This document shows positions 34,601 through 46,561 of a stretch of 64,000 nucleotides of DNA, piece after piece. Numbering within the stretch: position 1 is the first letter of the stretch; each line of letters starts with the position of its first letter. The translations under genes and the position numbers were made by a program. Under the pieces are notes generated by a model. It was not told the origin of the DNA and made no database searches. It worked only from the letters and a program-made list of their open reading frames with translations. The stretch lies in contig WTPW01002437.1 of assembly GCA_009809945.1 (NCBI GenBank), positions 9,294 through 73,293 on the forward strand. Direction: 5' to 3'. Source of the DNA: Gigaspora margarita. Its lineage: Eukaryota > Glomeromycota > Glomeromycetes > Diversisporales > Gigasporaceae.

Positions 34601-34650
34601 TAATAATTTAGTATTATATGCATTTTGATTTTCTAAACATATTTACTTAA

Positions 34651-35597
34651 GGGGAGCATCATTTATTATCTGATTTTTTGCTATTAAGAGGCTACCCTCT
34701 CCCCCATCTGATCATCAAATACTGTGTTTTAATTGGCTAAAATTATTAAAATTTTAAAATTTTTAAAATTTAATATTAAATAACTCTTGAACCAGTATTC
34801 TGTTTTGAATAATTTTACTACCGAAATGTTCAGCTCAATAAGACAGTTCCAACAAGTCTAAAATCATCAAAATCCAATCACAATCACAAGATCTCAAGAT
34901 CGTTATAGATTTGTATTGCTTTAATTATATTATTTTTGTATATATTAAAAATTATTATTAAAGATCTTATAAACTTTAATATTAAATAACTCTTGAACCA
35001 GTGATCTGATTTGGTTGATTTTACTACCAAAATGCTTGTCTCAATGAGACGATTCTAATGATTCTAAAATCATTAAATTCTGATCATGAGATCCAGAGAT
35101 TGTTATAGATTTGTATTATTTTAAATAGATTATATTAAAATAACACAAATATATAACAATCTCTGGATCCCGTAATCAGAATTTAATGATTTTAGGTTCA
35201 TTAGAATCGTCTCATTGAGATGAGCATTTGGTAGTAAAATCATCCAAATTGGAACACTGGTTCAAGAGTTATTTAATATTAAAGTTTATAAGATTAATAA
35301 TAATTTTAATATATACAAAAATAATATAATTAAAGCAGTACAAATCTATAACGAACTTGGGATCCTGTAATTGGATTTTAATGATTTTAGACTCATTGGA
35401 ATCGTCTCATCGAGGCGAACATTTTGGTAGTAATATCATCCAAAACAGATCACTGGTTCAAGAGTTATTTAATATTAAAGTTTAAAAATTTTTAAAAATT
35501 TTAATAATTTTAGCTAATCAAAAGTTATCTGCTATTAGAACCTAATAATTTTCTGACCCTCCCCTACCCTAAAATCAGATGATAAATGGTGCTCCCC
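34651..35597. mobile_element. PIF/Harbinger-like element with TAA duplication (947 bp)
   Basis: GGGGAGCATCATTTATTATC at the left and, in reverse complement, GGGGAGCACCATTTATCATC at the right, with TAA at 34648-34650 and 35598-35600. The host sequence TTTACTTAAGTGC is restored by removal. The interior alternates inverted units with AATAACTCTTGAACCAGT and TTTTACTACCAAAATGC. Confidence 0.88.
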
Positions 35598-35814
35598 TAA
35601 GTGCTTATAATCAATTTACATAGTAAAGTTTAAACTTTACTATGTAGTGACTACTTGCGATCGCTAAAAACCTCTTGCACCCGAAAATAAGCAACTCTTT
35701 AATTTTTTGTATAATTTATTGCCCATTATATGTTAGATATATAAAACCATCAATGTGAACCTCAAGTTCACTATCAAGTCTTCATACTCTTTTACTAATA
35801 AATATAATTATTTA

Positions 35815-35967
35815 GGGCCATGACATTAATTATCTAATTATTTTTTATTAGAGGCCTACTTCTTCTTCTTCCTCTTTAATATAGATTTGGTTAGGTTCTT
35901 ATATATAATTTCAATATTTTTTGCTCTCCTTATACTCTAAAAAATCATCTGATATCTGTCATTCCTC
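35815..35967. mobile_element. Harbinger-like MITE, 153 bp
   Basis: GGGCCATGACATTAATTATC at the left, with the right end GATATCTGTCATTCCTC. TTA flanks both sides (35812-35814 and 35968-35970). It belongs to the same family as 39718-39868 and 58214-58363. Confidence 0.82.
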
Positions 35968-36702
35968 TTATTATTTAAATTAAACAATTACTAGTATCCT
36001 CATATACTTTTAATTATAGTCTTTTTTGTAATTGCAAATAGTTTTAAATTTTCTTTGTTAAGTTTTATTAAAAAATGCCTTTCAACTTAGATATATTATA
36101 ATAACAAGTGAGATTACACAAGGTGTTTACTATCTAAGGTTACTCTAGTTACTTACTTATACTATCTTTAAAGAAGTGAATATAGGATAACAACATATAA
36201 TTTTTAAAATTTTGGTTAATTACCAATAGTCATTATATAGTAAAGTCTAAATTCTATTATGTAAATCGGTTATTAGTGCTTAAGTAAACTTATTTAAAAG
36301 ACTAAATTACACCTATTTTAAAAGTTTCATCAAAAAAAGAGTATATTTATTATTTGACTTTTAATTTTTATGCTCACTAAATATAATTTATTAAAAAATT
36401 TTAATCTTTTCATTAAACATAAAAATTAAAATCTAATTAATACAAAATTCTTCAATTTCATTATAAATTTGAGAATAAACATATTTTGATTTTCTGAATA
36501 AGTTTCCTTTAGCTACTTTAATTTGATTTACTTAATAATTAGAGTAGCTGCACAGTGTGTAATATGGTGCAGGACTAGTATGATTATGCGACAAGTTCAA
36601 AATATATGTTCATATAAAATATTCTTAAATCTACCTATTTAATAGTTTAACTTTTTACCTGAATCAAAAAAATACTGGCTCATTTAGCACAAATAATAAT
36701 AA
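35968..36702. other. Decayed repeat stretch
   Basis: No gene. 36215-36520 resembles the interior of the CCGTATA-family elements (TAAGTAAACTTATTTAAAAG, CATATTTTGATTTTCTGAAT). Confidence 0.45.
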
Positions 36703-36932
36703 TTGTCGCAGCTGATGCTGGAAACAGCTGATGCTAAAAATTTTAATTATTTTAATATGAAAATTTTAAAAAATTTTAGGGCCTTTTGTTAGGGGTTTTT
36801 TTTAGGGTTAGGTTAGAGTTTAGGGTTAGTTTTAATAATAAAAGAGTATAAGTGGATTTTGGTATGACTTATTTTTTTAAATCAGCTTTTTTAATTTCTA
36901 GCTTTAGCCATTTCCAGCTTCAGACATGACAA
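36703..36932. mobile_element. Harbinger-like MITE with TAA duplication (230 bp)
   Basis: TTGTCGCAGCTGATGCTGG at the left and, in reverse complement, TTGTCATGTCTGAAGCTGG at the right, with TAA at 36700-36702 and 36933-36935. The core is TTTAGGGTTAGGTTAGAG plus AAAAGAGTATAAGTGGATTT. It lies in opposite core orientation to the copy at 22513. Confidence 0.87.
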
Positions 36933-37666
36933 TAATTAATCAAAGGTGAACTATTAGTTTGAGTGCTTCAATTATAACGTACTTATTTATTCTTGTTCAA
37001 TTAGTGACTATTAATACAGGAGAAAAGCAGATTATTCTTTATTAATTAGATTCAATATCATATATACTTGGTATCTAAGCTTAAATAGATATTTTTGCTT
37101 AAACTTACCATTCACACTTTAAATTTCTTGGTCCTAAAATTAACATGTTGCTATATAAATTATATGGATACATGTCATTTCACTAATAATAATTTCATTA
37201 ACATTTCATTTTACTGACCAGTTCATTTTATAAACAATTATTTTACTAACATGTTTAATTCACCAACATGATTAGCCCATCAAAAATTGATTCACAGTCA
37301 GTTACTAAACTGACAGGTTTATTTCACTAACAATACATTTCACAACAAGTTTAATTATATCTATAGCTAATAAAAATGCAGACCTAATTTTATATGATAT
37401 CAGGTAAGCAGGCTGTTGGGAAATGATCACTAAAAAACTGTGCTATAATAAAGTAAATTACTTGTCGGTAGCAATATACTGCCAATGAAATAAGCAAGTT
37501 GGTATAGTAATCAGATGTGAATCAATTGTCAATGGACTAAATAATCAAATATCGGTGAAATAATTATTTGTAAATGAACTTGACAATGGTTTATTTTTGG
37601 TGTAAACAATTCTATTACAAAACTTATTCTTTAGTAGCTATAGTATATAATTATGGTTGAGTTAAT
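36933..37666. other. Non-coding stretch with degenerate ATTTCACTAACA repeats
   Basis: About ten loose copies of ATTTCACTAACA or ATTTTACTAACA lie at 37165-37340. Otherwise nothing recognisable. Confidence 0.45.
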
Positions 37667-37681
37667 TAGTATTAGAGCTAT

Positions 37682-38224
37682 TTTTTTTTTTTTTTTTTGA
37701 TCTTAACAACCTAGCGCTAACTTTATTAAACCTTTTAAATTATAGTACAAGTACATAACTAATGATCTAATTACTATGGGCAGGCATCAACCCGGTGACT
37801 TCATTGAGCGCCCAGGTAGGGTTGTCTCACTCGACACTTTATCTCCCAGCAGGGCCCACTGGTTATCGACCCGAGCAAGTCACCTGTTGGTACATACGAA
37901 TCGCAGTCCAGACGCGCTGCCACGTGTTCTTGAAGTATCATTTCAGACTTCGGTCTCTCAATACGTCACGTGACTTCAGTTATTCAAATCGTGGCTCTGA
38001 CTCAGATACGACCCCAGGGTTTTGATCACGACTACTGCAGCGCCGCACCATAGAGGTCTGTCAATTGACGTCCTGGGTCCCTGTCTTCCCGCGGTGTTTC
38101 AGTTCCCTTTTTGGTAAGACCCGCATCATAGATTTTTAAGTTTTCGCCGCCACCGGAAATCGAACCGGCAACCTTCCAATTTGCATCCTCAGAGCATAAC
38201 CGCTATGCTATCGACCCGGAGAAC
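37682..38224 (-). mobile_element. tRNA-derived SINE with exact 15-bp duplication
   Basis: The poly-T tail is at 37682-37699. The minus-strand head begins GTTCTCCGGGTCGATAGCAT, with A-box-like ATAGCATAGCGGTTA and B-box GGTTCGATTTCC. TAGTATTAGAGCTAT is exact at 37667-37681 and 38225-38239. It is much richer in GC than its surroundings. Short open frames at 37776-38025 are incidental. Confidence 0.93.
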
Positions 38225-38530
38225 TAGTATTAGAGCTATTATAATTTTAATTATAAGTTATTGTAAAATATTCTTTAAAACTTACTTACTAGCCCAATAA
38301 AATATATATGTGATTAATAGAATTATGTACCAGAATTATAATTTCTAGCTAGTAATGATTTTTATTGTAAAAAATTAGATCACAGAACTTGCTATTCTGA
38401 TGATCAATCTTTTGTAGTTAAGGTTGGGTTAGTTTGTATTAAAATTACCATGATTCCTATAATGAATTACTGTAAAATTTTGCACAGAACTTACTATTCT
38501 GGTGAATATAGCATATACTAGTTTACATAT

Positions 38531-39212
38531 ATGCTATCAATAATATTAATAATTTTATACTTCAAAGCATCTATTAAACTCACAACAAACTATAACCCCT
38601 TAATCAATATAATTGATAAGAGTATAAATATTATTACTCATAATCTACAAATTATCAACAAAAATAAATATGTAAGCATGCACCAATATATAAAAACACT
38701 ACTAAGCAAAAGATTAATTGACACAAAATACAATAAAAAAACAAAAATTGATAATAAAAAGTATATAATGATATACAAAAAGATGACTTGAGCAAATATT
38801 ATATAATAAATTTATAATTCAAATCAATAATACTACAATAATATACTCTGTTAACCTATCAATAAAACATATATACAAAGCATTGGAATACCTCAATTGG
38901 TTTAACCAAAAGAAGGTATAAATAATAGAACAAAATCACTATGACATAAACTAGTTCCTCATATTTAAATATTTATTTTGAGGATTAGTTCTACTTTCAC
39001 TATACACTAACTCTTTAGAATTGAAAATAAAAAATTTTAAAATAAAAATCATAGCTAATAAATTACTCACTTACTCTAATTTACACAATAGAACCCCAAA
39101 TACCAACCCATACTACATTTGCTTCAGATACCTTATCACAAAAAAAGACTTCTCACATGTACTAGTCTGCACTAATAATGAAACACAATTGATGAAATAA
39201 TAGTAGAGACTT
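38531..39212 (+). pseudogene. LINE ORF2 C-terminal remnant
   Basis: A basic, Asn/Ile/Lys-rich frame (38531-38791) is followed in broken frames by KIKNFKIKIIANKLLTYSN and YYICFRYLITKKDFSHVLVC. The latter resembles the CCHC-like motif near the end of LINE ORF2 proteins, with one Cys changed to Tyr. No reverse transcriptase core is present. Assignment rests on the order and the motif alone. Confidence 0.4.
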
Positions 39213-39717
39213 GGTTAAAATACTATAAAAAAAAACTCAATATAACTAACTTGAGAAAATTTATATAGTAATTTAAAAAAAAATTTATTTGTTAGAGTAT
39301 AAATTAAATTTATATACAAAATTAAATAGGATTTCAGATATTTCTTATATAGATCATAACAGGGTTTTGGCCAATTTTGATCTAATTTGCTAAAAATAAC
39401 AAAACATAGTTTTGTTAAATAACTTTAAGCCAGTGATCAAAATTAAATAAACTTTTTTTGGTTAGATGTGCCTCACTAAAAGCATTCAAAATGGACTACT
39501 AGATGCTAAGATAATGGCTAAAATCTGTTTTTTTGCTTTTTAAATTTTAGGGTTTTTGCTAAAATATGTAATATATGACCTTAATACTAGCTGATTAGGG
39601 TTCTAATTAATATTATAAACTTTTATTTAATAGCTTAAAGCTAATAAAATTTTATAATATTGATAATTTTTAAATTTTTTTTTTTAAATTTGCTTAAATT
39701 TTTTTTTTATTTTATTA
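39213..39717. other. Probable decayed hAT-like relic
   Basis: AGGATTTCAGATATTTCTTA at 39329 resembles the terminus of the element at 29605. A diverged shared interior motif (AATAACTTTAAGCCAGTGAT) follows at about 39417. No opposite end is certain. Confidence 0.4.
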
Positions 39718-39868
39718 GAGCCATGTCATTAATCGTCTGATTATTTTTTATTAGAGGCCTATTCCCTTCCCCCTTCTTAATATAAATTTGGTCAGGTTTC
39801 TATATATAATTTCACCATTTTTTACCCTCCTCTTCTTCAAAAAAATTACCTAATTTTTGTCACTACCC
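39718..39868. mobile_element. Harbinger-like MITE, 151 bp
   Basis: GAGCCATGTCATTAATCGTC at the left and CTAATTTTTGTCACTACCC at the right, with TTA at 39715-39717 and 39869-39871. Family of 35815, 58214 and the composite at 12555. Confidence 0.83.
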
Positions 39869-40552
39869 TTATACAAGATTCTGCAACTTGATTGGTAAAT
39901 TGTAAGATGTTTAATATTATCAGAAGAGCAAAATTAACAATATCCAAAAAAATAAAATATATTAATTTAATAAAATTTTATAATAGAATCTTTTAATTAA
40001 AAAAAAAATCTAGATATCTCTAGCTAGAAATATTAGCTTATATATCTTTGGCCCAAAACTATACCTGATTGTATGATTTTAATTAGGGTTAGAGTTATAT
40101 AGTATTAAAACAAAAGAGTATTATAAGTAAGATCATCTTTTTAATATTTTTAATTAGTATCTTAGGTTTGTATTATCATTTTTTGTATTTTTTATATTTT
40201 TATTTTTTTACTTTTTTTGTTGTTTTTTGAACTGATTGTTCTTTATGCGGCTATTAAACACTCTAGCTAGAAACGTCTAATTAAATAAATATAAAAAAAA
40301 GATTAATTAAATAGCAGATTTGTTTTTAATCTTACTGTATTCAAAAAATCAATATTACTTAAAGTATATATAATTATTCTTTTTTTATAACTATTAAGTT
40401 ACTACTTAAAAGATTTTTTTTTTAAAAATATAATTTTATAACTTTAATAGTAATTTGTTTTAAATGCAAATGCAATAAAGAGAGAGGTTTTTATAAGATG
40501 TGCTTATGGGTAACGATTTTATAGAAGGTTGAATGTTATAGCACATACAGTA
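39869..40552. other. Non-coding stretch with a TTAGGG-like core relic
   Basis: TTTTAATTAGGGTTAGAGTT (40078) plus AAAAGAGTATTATAAGTAAG matches the core of the elements at 12555, 22513 and 36703, so a decayed member probably lies here. Termini are not recognisable. Confidence 0.45.
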
Positions 40553-40825
40553 TTTTATCGAATCATCCCCTTGACGTAATTAGGTAGTTGGCCTGCATTA
40601 ACCTAATTTAGGCCGATGATCATCAAAATTCTAATTTGACCGGAAATTAATTTTTTCAATTTTTAAAAAAGAAATTTTGGCCTGCCTTTATGGTTAAATT
40701 TTCTGAGAAAGGATTTTTACTTAACGGTTTTTGTGGTTTCATTAGTAGAATTTTGGGTATTTTGTTCTGGCTGCACCAAAGTTATATCACTGCACTTTTT
40801 GGGGCCGCCCTGGATGATTCATATT
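40553..40825. mobile_element. Candidate element with GAATCATCC ends
   Basis: GAATCATCC at 40560 is matched by the inverse GGATGATTC near 40813-40821, flanked by similar TATTTTATC / ATATTTTATT. The interior is less AT-rich (TTGGTGCAGCC-type sequence, GGGGCCGCCCTGG). A short inverted repeat alone is weak evidence. Confidence 0.4.
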
Positions 40826-41508
40826 TTATTTAACGAATTTTTATATTAATTGGTTAACTAAGTAAATGACTGATCGATCGGTAAGTTTAATAGCATGAAT
40901 AACGATACAGTAGAGGTCATTTTAGAAAAAAATCCGGAACAATGATAGTTGTGATTATGAATGAATTTCATTCTGTAAATGTATTTAATCACAGTACAAA
41001 ATAAATTACATGCGGGTATCGATAATTTCACAATGTACTTAATTTAATTATGCAAGAGAATACATAATGCGCACACTCGGCACACTTAAAATCTTTATTA
41101 TTATTTTTAATAACGTACTTCGGCCATCGATAAAATAACAGTGCGTATTCATATAATAATTTAAAATTGCATAATCTCGTATTTAAGTAATTATTGTCAG
41201 ACAGCTTTTTTTTTGAAAGCTATTAAACTATTTAATTTTAAAACCTTTTTATCAAGATACATTAATTTAGCATTTTTTAAAATTCAGCATTATTATATAT
41301 TAAAAAAAATTAACCAATTTGTAAAAATTTTAACTAATCAAATTCAATTGATAAGTAATGATCGACAAAGTTATCTATATTACTGTATGTGATTAAACTT
41401 TTTGCACCGTACAATAACTAAATGAATTAATATGTTTAAAGATTTGAATTCCAAGCTAAATAAAAGTTTTAAAGCAAAAAGAATTTCCTTCATAAGTGTT
41501 TTTTTTTT
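40826..41508. other. 3' flank of SET2
   Basis: No gene is seen. A degraded copy of the TAGTGCAAACAG MITE family lies at about 41230-41410. AATAAA (41459-41464 is TAAATAAAAG on the plus strand) cannot be tied to SET2 polyadenylation on the minus strand. Confidence 0.4.
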
Positions 41509-43654
41509 TTATTTTTTGTGCTTTTCGTGTTTTACATGCTTTTCTGAAGATGATTTTATTCGTGAAATCAATTTCCTCATATAGTCAATAACAAAGCCCT
41601 TGATTCGGGCTTTGGCCTCGTCTGTAAAGCGGTAAGTTACCACATTGCGCCATTCTGATCGACGAAGTTCCTTATCTTGCACAAGATGAGATAACTACCG
41701 TATATTTAATCAGCAAATAAATATTAATTATTCTCAACTAAAAAATTTTCAATAGTAATACACTTACCGTTCTGGCTTGCTTCTTAAATGTTTGAACATC
41801 CATGTGACGTTTAAATCTACTACAATAATCTACCACGGTAGCTGCAATCTATCATTGAAATATTTAAAATTAGTATTAATAAATTAAATAAATTAAATAA
41901 ATTAAATAATTCAAGCATAAATAATAAATTCTTACAGCATTTCTAAAATCTCGTTCACTGAGATTATTATTTAAAACTGAGGTTGGACCTATTTTACTGC
42001 CTTCTGCACGTTCTCTAGCAGCCCTTTCCTTGTCTTTCTCTGCTTTTTTAGCTAAAGCTTCTGCACGTTCGATAATTCCCTGCAGTTCAGCTTTACTAAA
42101 ACCATCAATGGTTTTCATGTCATCTTTTACGATCGGTCTTTCCCATGTTGTTTCTTTAGTATATTTGTTATAATAATATACATTACCATATTCATCAGTT
42201 GTTTCACACCAATTTGGAGCAAGTGGTGGTACTTCAGGTGGTGGAGGGACAGCCGGTGATTGTGATGAACCATATGACTTGTTGTTATGCCAGTGTTTGT
42301 TTGAATATTTATCATATTTATTATAACGCGAAGAACCAGATTCATTATTGTGATGATTATTGTGGTGATCATTTAAATAGGACGAAGAAGAATGGGTATA
42401 GTCGGATTGCGATGCGTTGGTTGGTTTATGAGGAGAAAGCTTTTGAGAAATCCAGTAATCTGTCTGAGAAAGATTTTGAAACGGAAAATGACTATCTGTG
42501 AACCGGACATAATAGTCATGTGCTGATTCGTAAAAATAATATTCGTCGGAAGTCATTTGAGTTTCTACTGTTTCTACTTTAGATTCAGAAGTTTCTGAAT
42601 TTTTGGGTGTGTCAATGTCCTAATTATTTTAATTTAAAAAAAAATATATATATATATAACAGCCTGATAAATTTAATAAATAAAAAAAAAAAAAAATCCA
42701 TGAAACAGAATCTTTACCATTGCCGTATCTTCTACTTCTTTTTTTTGAGCTTCTGGAGGTAAAAGACCTCGCTCACTGTACTTTGGAATTTTATAAAATT
42801 CTGGAAGACTTTGCCATTGCTCTATAAGCTATAATCGACAATGATAAATATTAGCAAAAGATCAAAGGATAAATAAAATATTTATAAAGAATAAAGTAGC
42901 GTACTGCTTGACAATGTTCTCCAATTCTATCATTTCGACTCGTGAATTTCATTACCCACTCTTTAAGATGTGATGACTCAACGCGACGGTTACTATATTT
43001 ATATGGTAATTTTTCTGCGATTGTGAGAGTCTTTAGAAAAAATATTGATGATTAAAAATTAGTTTCAGATTAATACTAAATTAATACTACATTAAAAACT
43101 AAATTAAATTAATACTAAATTAATACTAAATTAATATTAAATTAATACTAAATTAATGTTGAATTAATACTAAATTTTAAACATTAAATGAGAGCTCCAA
43201 CCTTTTCGATAATATCATCATTGTCTTTATATTCACGTAAATATGTTTTGAGCATTATAGAGCCATGTAACTTCATAAACATTTTAAGGATACTAGTATC
43301 ATTCGTAATCTGTATAAAAATTATTAAAAATCAATCTTATTACTTTATCAAATTAATAACTGAACTAACATTAACATTAGTAAATGAATTTACCCGTAAC
43401 CTGTATAACAGCCCTAATACCATTGCGGGTTTTTCAATTGAACGAAGCATAAGCCCAATGAAAGGCAATACGTCATCGCAACTTTGTATCGGTTTTAATT
43501 GCTCAGCTTCGACTAAATCCGGAGATAAAATAGAATCACCAGTTTCTTTAGTCCCACCAATAATACCACGACAATTTGGTTCACCACAATGACAAGCCTG
43601 AGCTTCAGATCTATGAGATCAGATTATATTTATACATTTATACAAAATATTATA

Positions 43655-43698
<44 letters not shown>

Positions 43699-45024
43699 AA
43701 TATTAAAGTTGATTTAAGTACATACCCATATCGTTCAGCGTTATAATCAAAGGTCAATTCCTCCCCTTCTTGAATATTACGGAGAGCAAATATTCCAATT
43801 CGATATTTTTCTCCAACCATCCATTTTTGTACAAAACAGTTTGGAGAACATGAATGATTCATAAATCGAGCCACACAACCTTTATCCGTCGCGTCAATTA
43901 CCTGTTTAACAGCAAGAAAATCATTAACAATTTATTTAAAATTATAAGAAATATTTCAGGCATTTACCTCTCCAGCCTGAAGTGACATGAAATAAAAATG
44001 CTTTAACCCTTCTTCGTTATACTTTTTCATGCGCTTTATAAATACGTCATTTTTAATAACTTCTCCAATATATTCCATTACAAACTGATTCCTGATAAAA
44101 CATAAACGCATTTAAGAAAAGAATCAATTCAATATATGAGATAATTCATTAAGCGTCCGACCTACTTTTTTAACGGTTCTAATGCTCTTAAACCATATCC
44201 TTTAAGAGGAAGAAATATGACATCTACATTGGCATAATTAGCATCTTGAAATCTAAATTTTTTGATAAAAGATAAAAATATTAAAAATACAAAGTTATTA
44301 ACATTAATTCTATATTAACCATAATATTCTATGAATTATATATATCAATGAATTCTCTTTTTAAACACTTAAATTATTACTTTGTGGCATGCCCTCATGA
44401 TCATAATTAGCAAATTTCTTTTTACTGGCATCTTAAAAAGTACCCCCTTTTATAATTGAAATATATCTTTTTAAAAAAAAACAGAAATCTTATCCAACAA
44501 ACTAATAACTATGATACAGTTTCTAATTCATTGCGAATAACATTTCAAATGTTATAAAGCAATAATAAAAATTCTTACCGTCTATTCTGACAATATGATC
44601 CACAAGGACATTCACCATCAACGCATTCGATAAAAAGTTCTCGATTCACACAACCTGTATATTCGCCGCAAGCTTTGCTCGGATTATCTTTACCTATTCA
44701 ATTAATAAAGTTATTACATTAAATCAGACATTCAATATGTTTAATATGTATTTTCTCGGAGAAAAAAAAAAATTTTTTAAGATTCAATATATTTTCGAGC
44801 AAAAAAAAAGTATTTTTATTATCAATAAGTCTCTAAAAACTAAAACAAAAAAATTATACAATACCTGGCTTAAATTTACAATTACACCTGTAATCTTCAC
44901 CATGACCAACATCCCCAACACCTTTACCCCTATATATATTTTTTGTTATTTCTTCATAAGTTTGTTTCGCTTTTTCACTTTGTGAAACAAGTTCTTTCAA
45001 TATAACGCCCATGGCTGCAACCAT
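41509..45024 (-). CDS. SET2: SET2-type histone H3-K36 methyltransferase, 12 exons, 724 aa
   Basis: Exons (minus): 45024-44865, 44693-44579, 44252-44166, 44091-43968, 43901-43726, 43610-43394, 43309-43202, 43030-42905, 42828-42718, 42619-41936, 41848-41768, 41694-41509. They sum to 2175 nt, an exact number of codons, with GT-AG introns. The AWS domain (about 48-95) has CNCKFKPG and [12 protein letters not shown]. The SET domain (about 100-220) has [17 protein letters not shown] (methyl-donor and active-site loop) and [12 protein letters not shown]. The post-SET motif is CHCGEPNC (about 225-234). A His/Asn/Ser-rich linker leads to a WW domain (about 541-571, NW...[15 protein letters not shown]) and a C-terminal SRI-like helical region (about 625-715). 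This is the canonical SET2 order. SET2 binds phosphorylated RNA polymerase II through SRI and methylates H3-K36 in transcribed chromatin (family knowledge). The ATG at 45024 was chosen over the one 12 bases downstream only because it is first. The exon 7 donor (GTTGGA) is the weakest site. Confidence 0.95.
43659..43695 (+). repeat. A homopolymer in SET2 intron 5
   Basis: About 37 consecutive A (T on the coding strand) in the intron between exons 5 and 6. Length may be variable or an assembly estimate. Confidence 0.9.
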
Positions 45025-45908
45025 ATTTTGATGTAAGTGTTAAGCACACCCTTCAAGATCATGAAAATGATAACAAGCGACGGTGATAATTTTGTTCAGT
45101 ATTTGAATGTTTGACAAGCCACAACTTTTCTAGATTAAAAAAAATACGTACGTTTTTTGATCCTTTTATATCTCGGTACACTAATACGGTAATACGGTAA
45201 AGTAGTGTGGTCGGTCTTTTATCTCCATGCGTTCTCTATGCGGGTAAGATCTTCATTGGACATCTTATATTCCGCGATGTTACATGAAGATACATGGTCA
45301 CGTGTATTTGAAATTAATACCATACCAGAATGAATGGTATATACAATAACTTAGTTATATCTATATGAAGACTAGTGAGTTTTGAACAGAACTGGAAAGT
45401 GTACAGTATATGCATTTTTTTTTTTGCCCTACAACATTTTGCCCTTTTTTTTCTATATAATACCTTTTATGCATTAAATAATGTGATAAAACATCATTAT
45501 ATAGTTATTAATAGATCATTATCTAAATATATATTGTATTACACAAAATTTGTTAAAATAGAACATATAGAAACAGTTAACCCGGCCGAGCATATATGGG
45601 AGTTTTTACCTTGAAAAATTACCTTATAGAAACATAGTAACTATGTTACGTAAGGTCAATGTCAAGGCAAAAACCTCTCGTAATATGTTATCAATTAGTG
45701 GATATCAGATATCTACAATCTAGTAAACCAGCTCTAAACCTGTCAGAAAAAAATCATCGGCCCCGTGACAAATCAGCTGTAGGGTTAACAGGTGATTCTC
45801 TCGCGTAACAATGAAGATATCTGATATATCCAAGACGCATGTTTCAATTGAGTTGGATCATTATCCCTTTTATTCTCTGTGGTTATCTCTTAATTCTTGA
45901 ATCTTCTA
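45025..45908. other. 5' flank of SET2
   Basis: Probable promoter region. Short direct repeats ACTAATACGGTAATACGGTA occur at 45179-45198. A 79-residue plus frame (45375-45614) has no recognisable domain and is not called. Confidence 0.4.
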
Positions 45909-46561
45909 ACCATCGCTAAATTTGGACAGCTGATGTCATATCTTAATTTGGATGTTAATTGAAATTCTATTTTTTACTCTTTTTTTACATTTCAAGCAAA
46001 GTTTTCTCAACAACTACTGATCTACCAGGTTAAATTCGGTAAAAATATTTTTATTATAATTATACATATTTGTAGAATTAAAATAAATAAATTTTCATCG
46101 AATTTATCGGGTAGTTGTCGAGAAAACTTTACTCAAAGTTTTAAAAAAACTTTAGACGCAGGTACTTTATTGATAGGCGGGATAAAATTTTTTTAAGCTT
46201 TGAGTAAAGTTTCCTCAGCAAATACCAGGTCAAAATTCAATAAAAATTTTTTTAAGTCTACTACCTAATCTGTAGAATTATAATAAAAAAAACTTTCGCC
46301 GAATTTGATCAGTTAGTCGTAGAAAAAACTTCAAAGTTTGAAAAACCTTAGGCACATACACTTTATTAATAGGCAGGATTGATTTTCCCTAAACTTTGAG
46401 TAAATTTTCTCGATAGTTACCGAGTCAAATTTGATGAAAATTTTTTATTTTAAATTCTACAAAAAAATTTTCATCGAATTATTTAACTTTAACAGTAGAT
46501 TTTCGATTAACATATATCCAAATTAAGAAATGATTATTGAGCTGTCCAAATTTAGTGATGG
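45909..46561. mobile_element. TA-flanked multi-hairpin element (653 bp)
   Basis: ACCATCGCTAAATTTGGACA at the left and, in reverse complement, CCCATCACTAAATTTGGACA at the right, flanked by TA at 45907-45908 and 46562-46563. The interior alternates units with AACAACTACTGATCTACCAG, TTAAATTCGG and AAACTTTGAGTAAA. The shared interior motif is present. Confidence 0.8.

Larger units (their letters stand above)
33623..35735. mobile_element. Degraded CCGTATA-family element with two nested inserts
   Basis: The left end TACCATATATTTTCAAAAAT is a decayed family terminus. The internal AAGTAAACTTGTTCAAAAGA and AAAATACATT blocks match 3766-4082 and 55381-55696. The right side near 35680 retains CCCGAAAATAAGCAACT and AATTTTTTGTATAATTT. 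A 653-bp element and a 947-bp element lie within it. A further decayed stretch of the same kind is at about 36215-36520. Confidence 0.6.

Noticed and set aside
38140..38224. Possible tRNA gene on the minus strand
   Set aside because: It is the head of the SINE at 37682-38224, bounded by an exact target duplication.
41697..41712. CCGTATATTTAAT near SET2 exon 12 as a MITE end
   Set aside because: Only the first ten bases resemble the CCGTATA terminus, and no opposite end or TA-flanked partner exists. It is the end of intron 11.
42199..42501. Plus-strand frame of 100 codons
   Set aside because: Complement of SET2 exon 10, which encodes the WW domain and is clearly the coding strand.
45375..45614. 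79-codon frame upstream of SET2
   Set aside because: No recognisable domain, biased composition and no splice context. More likely chance in the promoter region.
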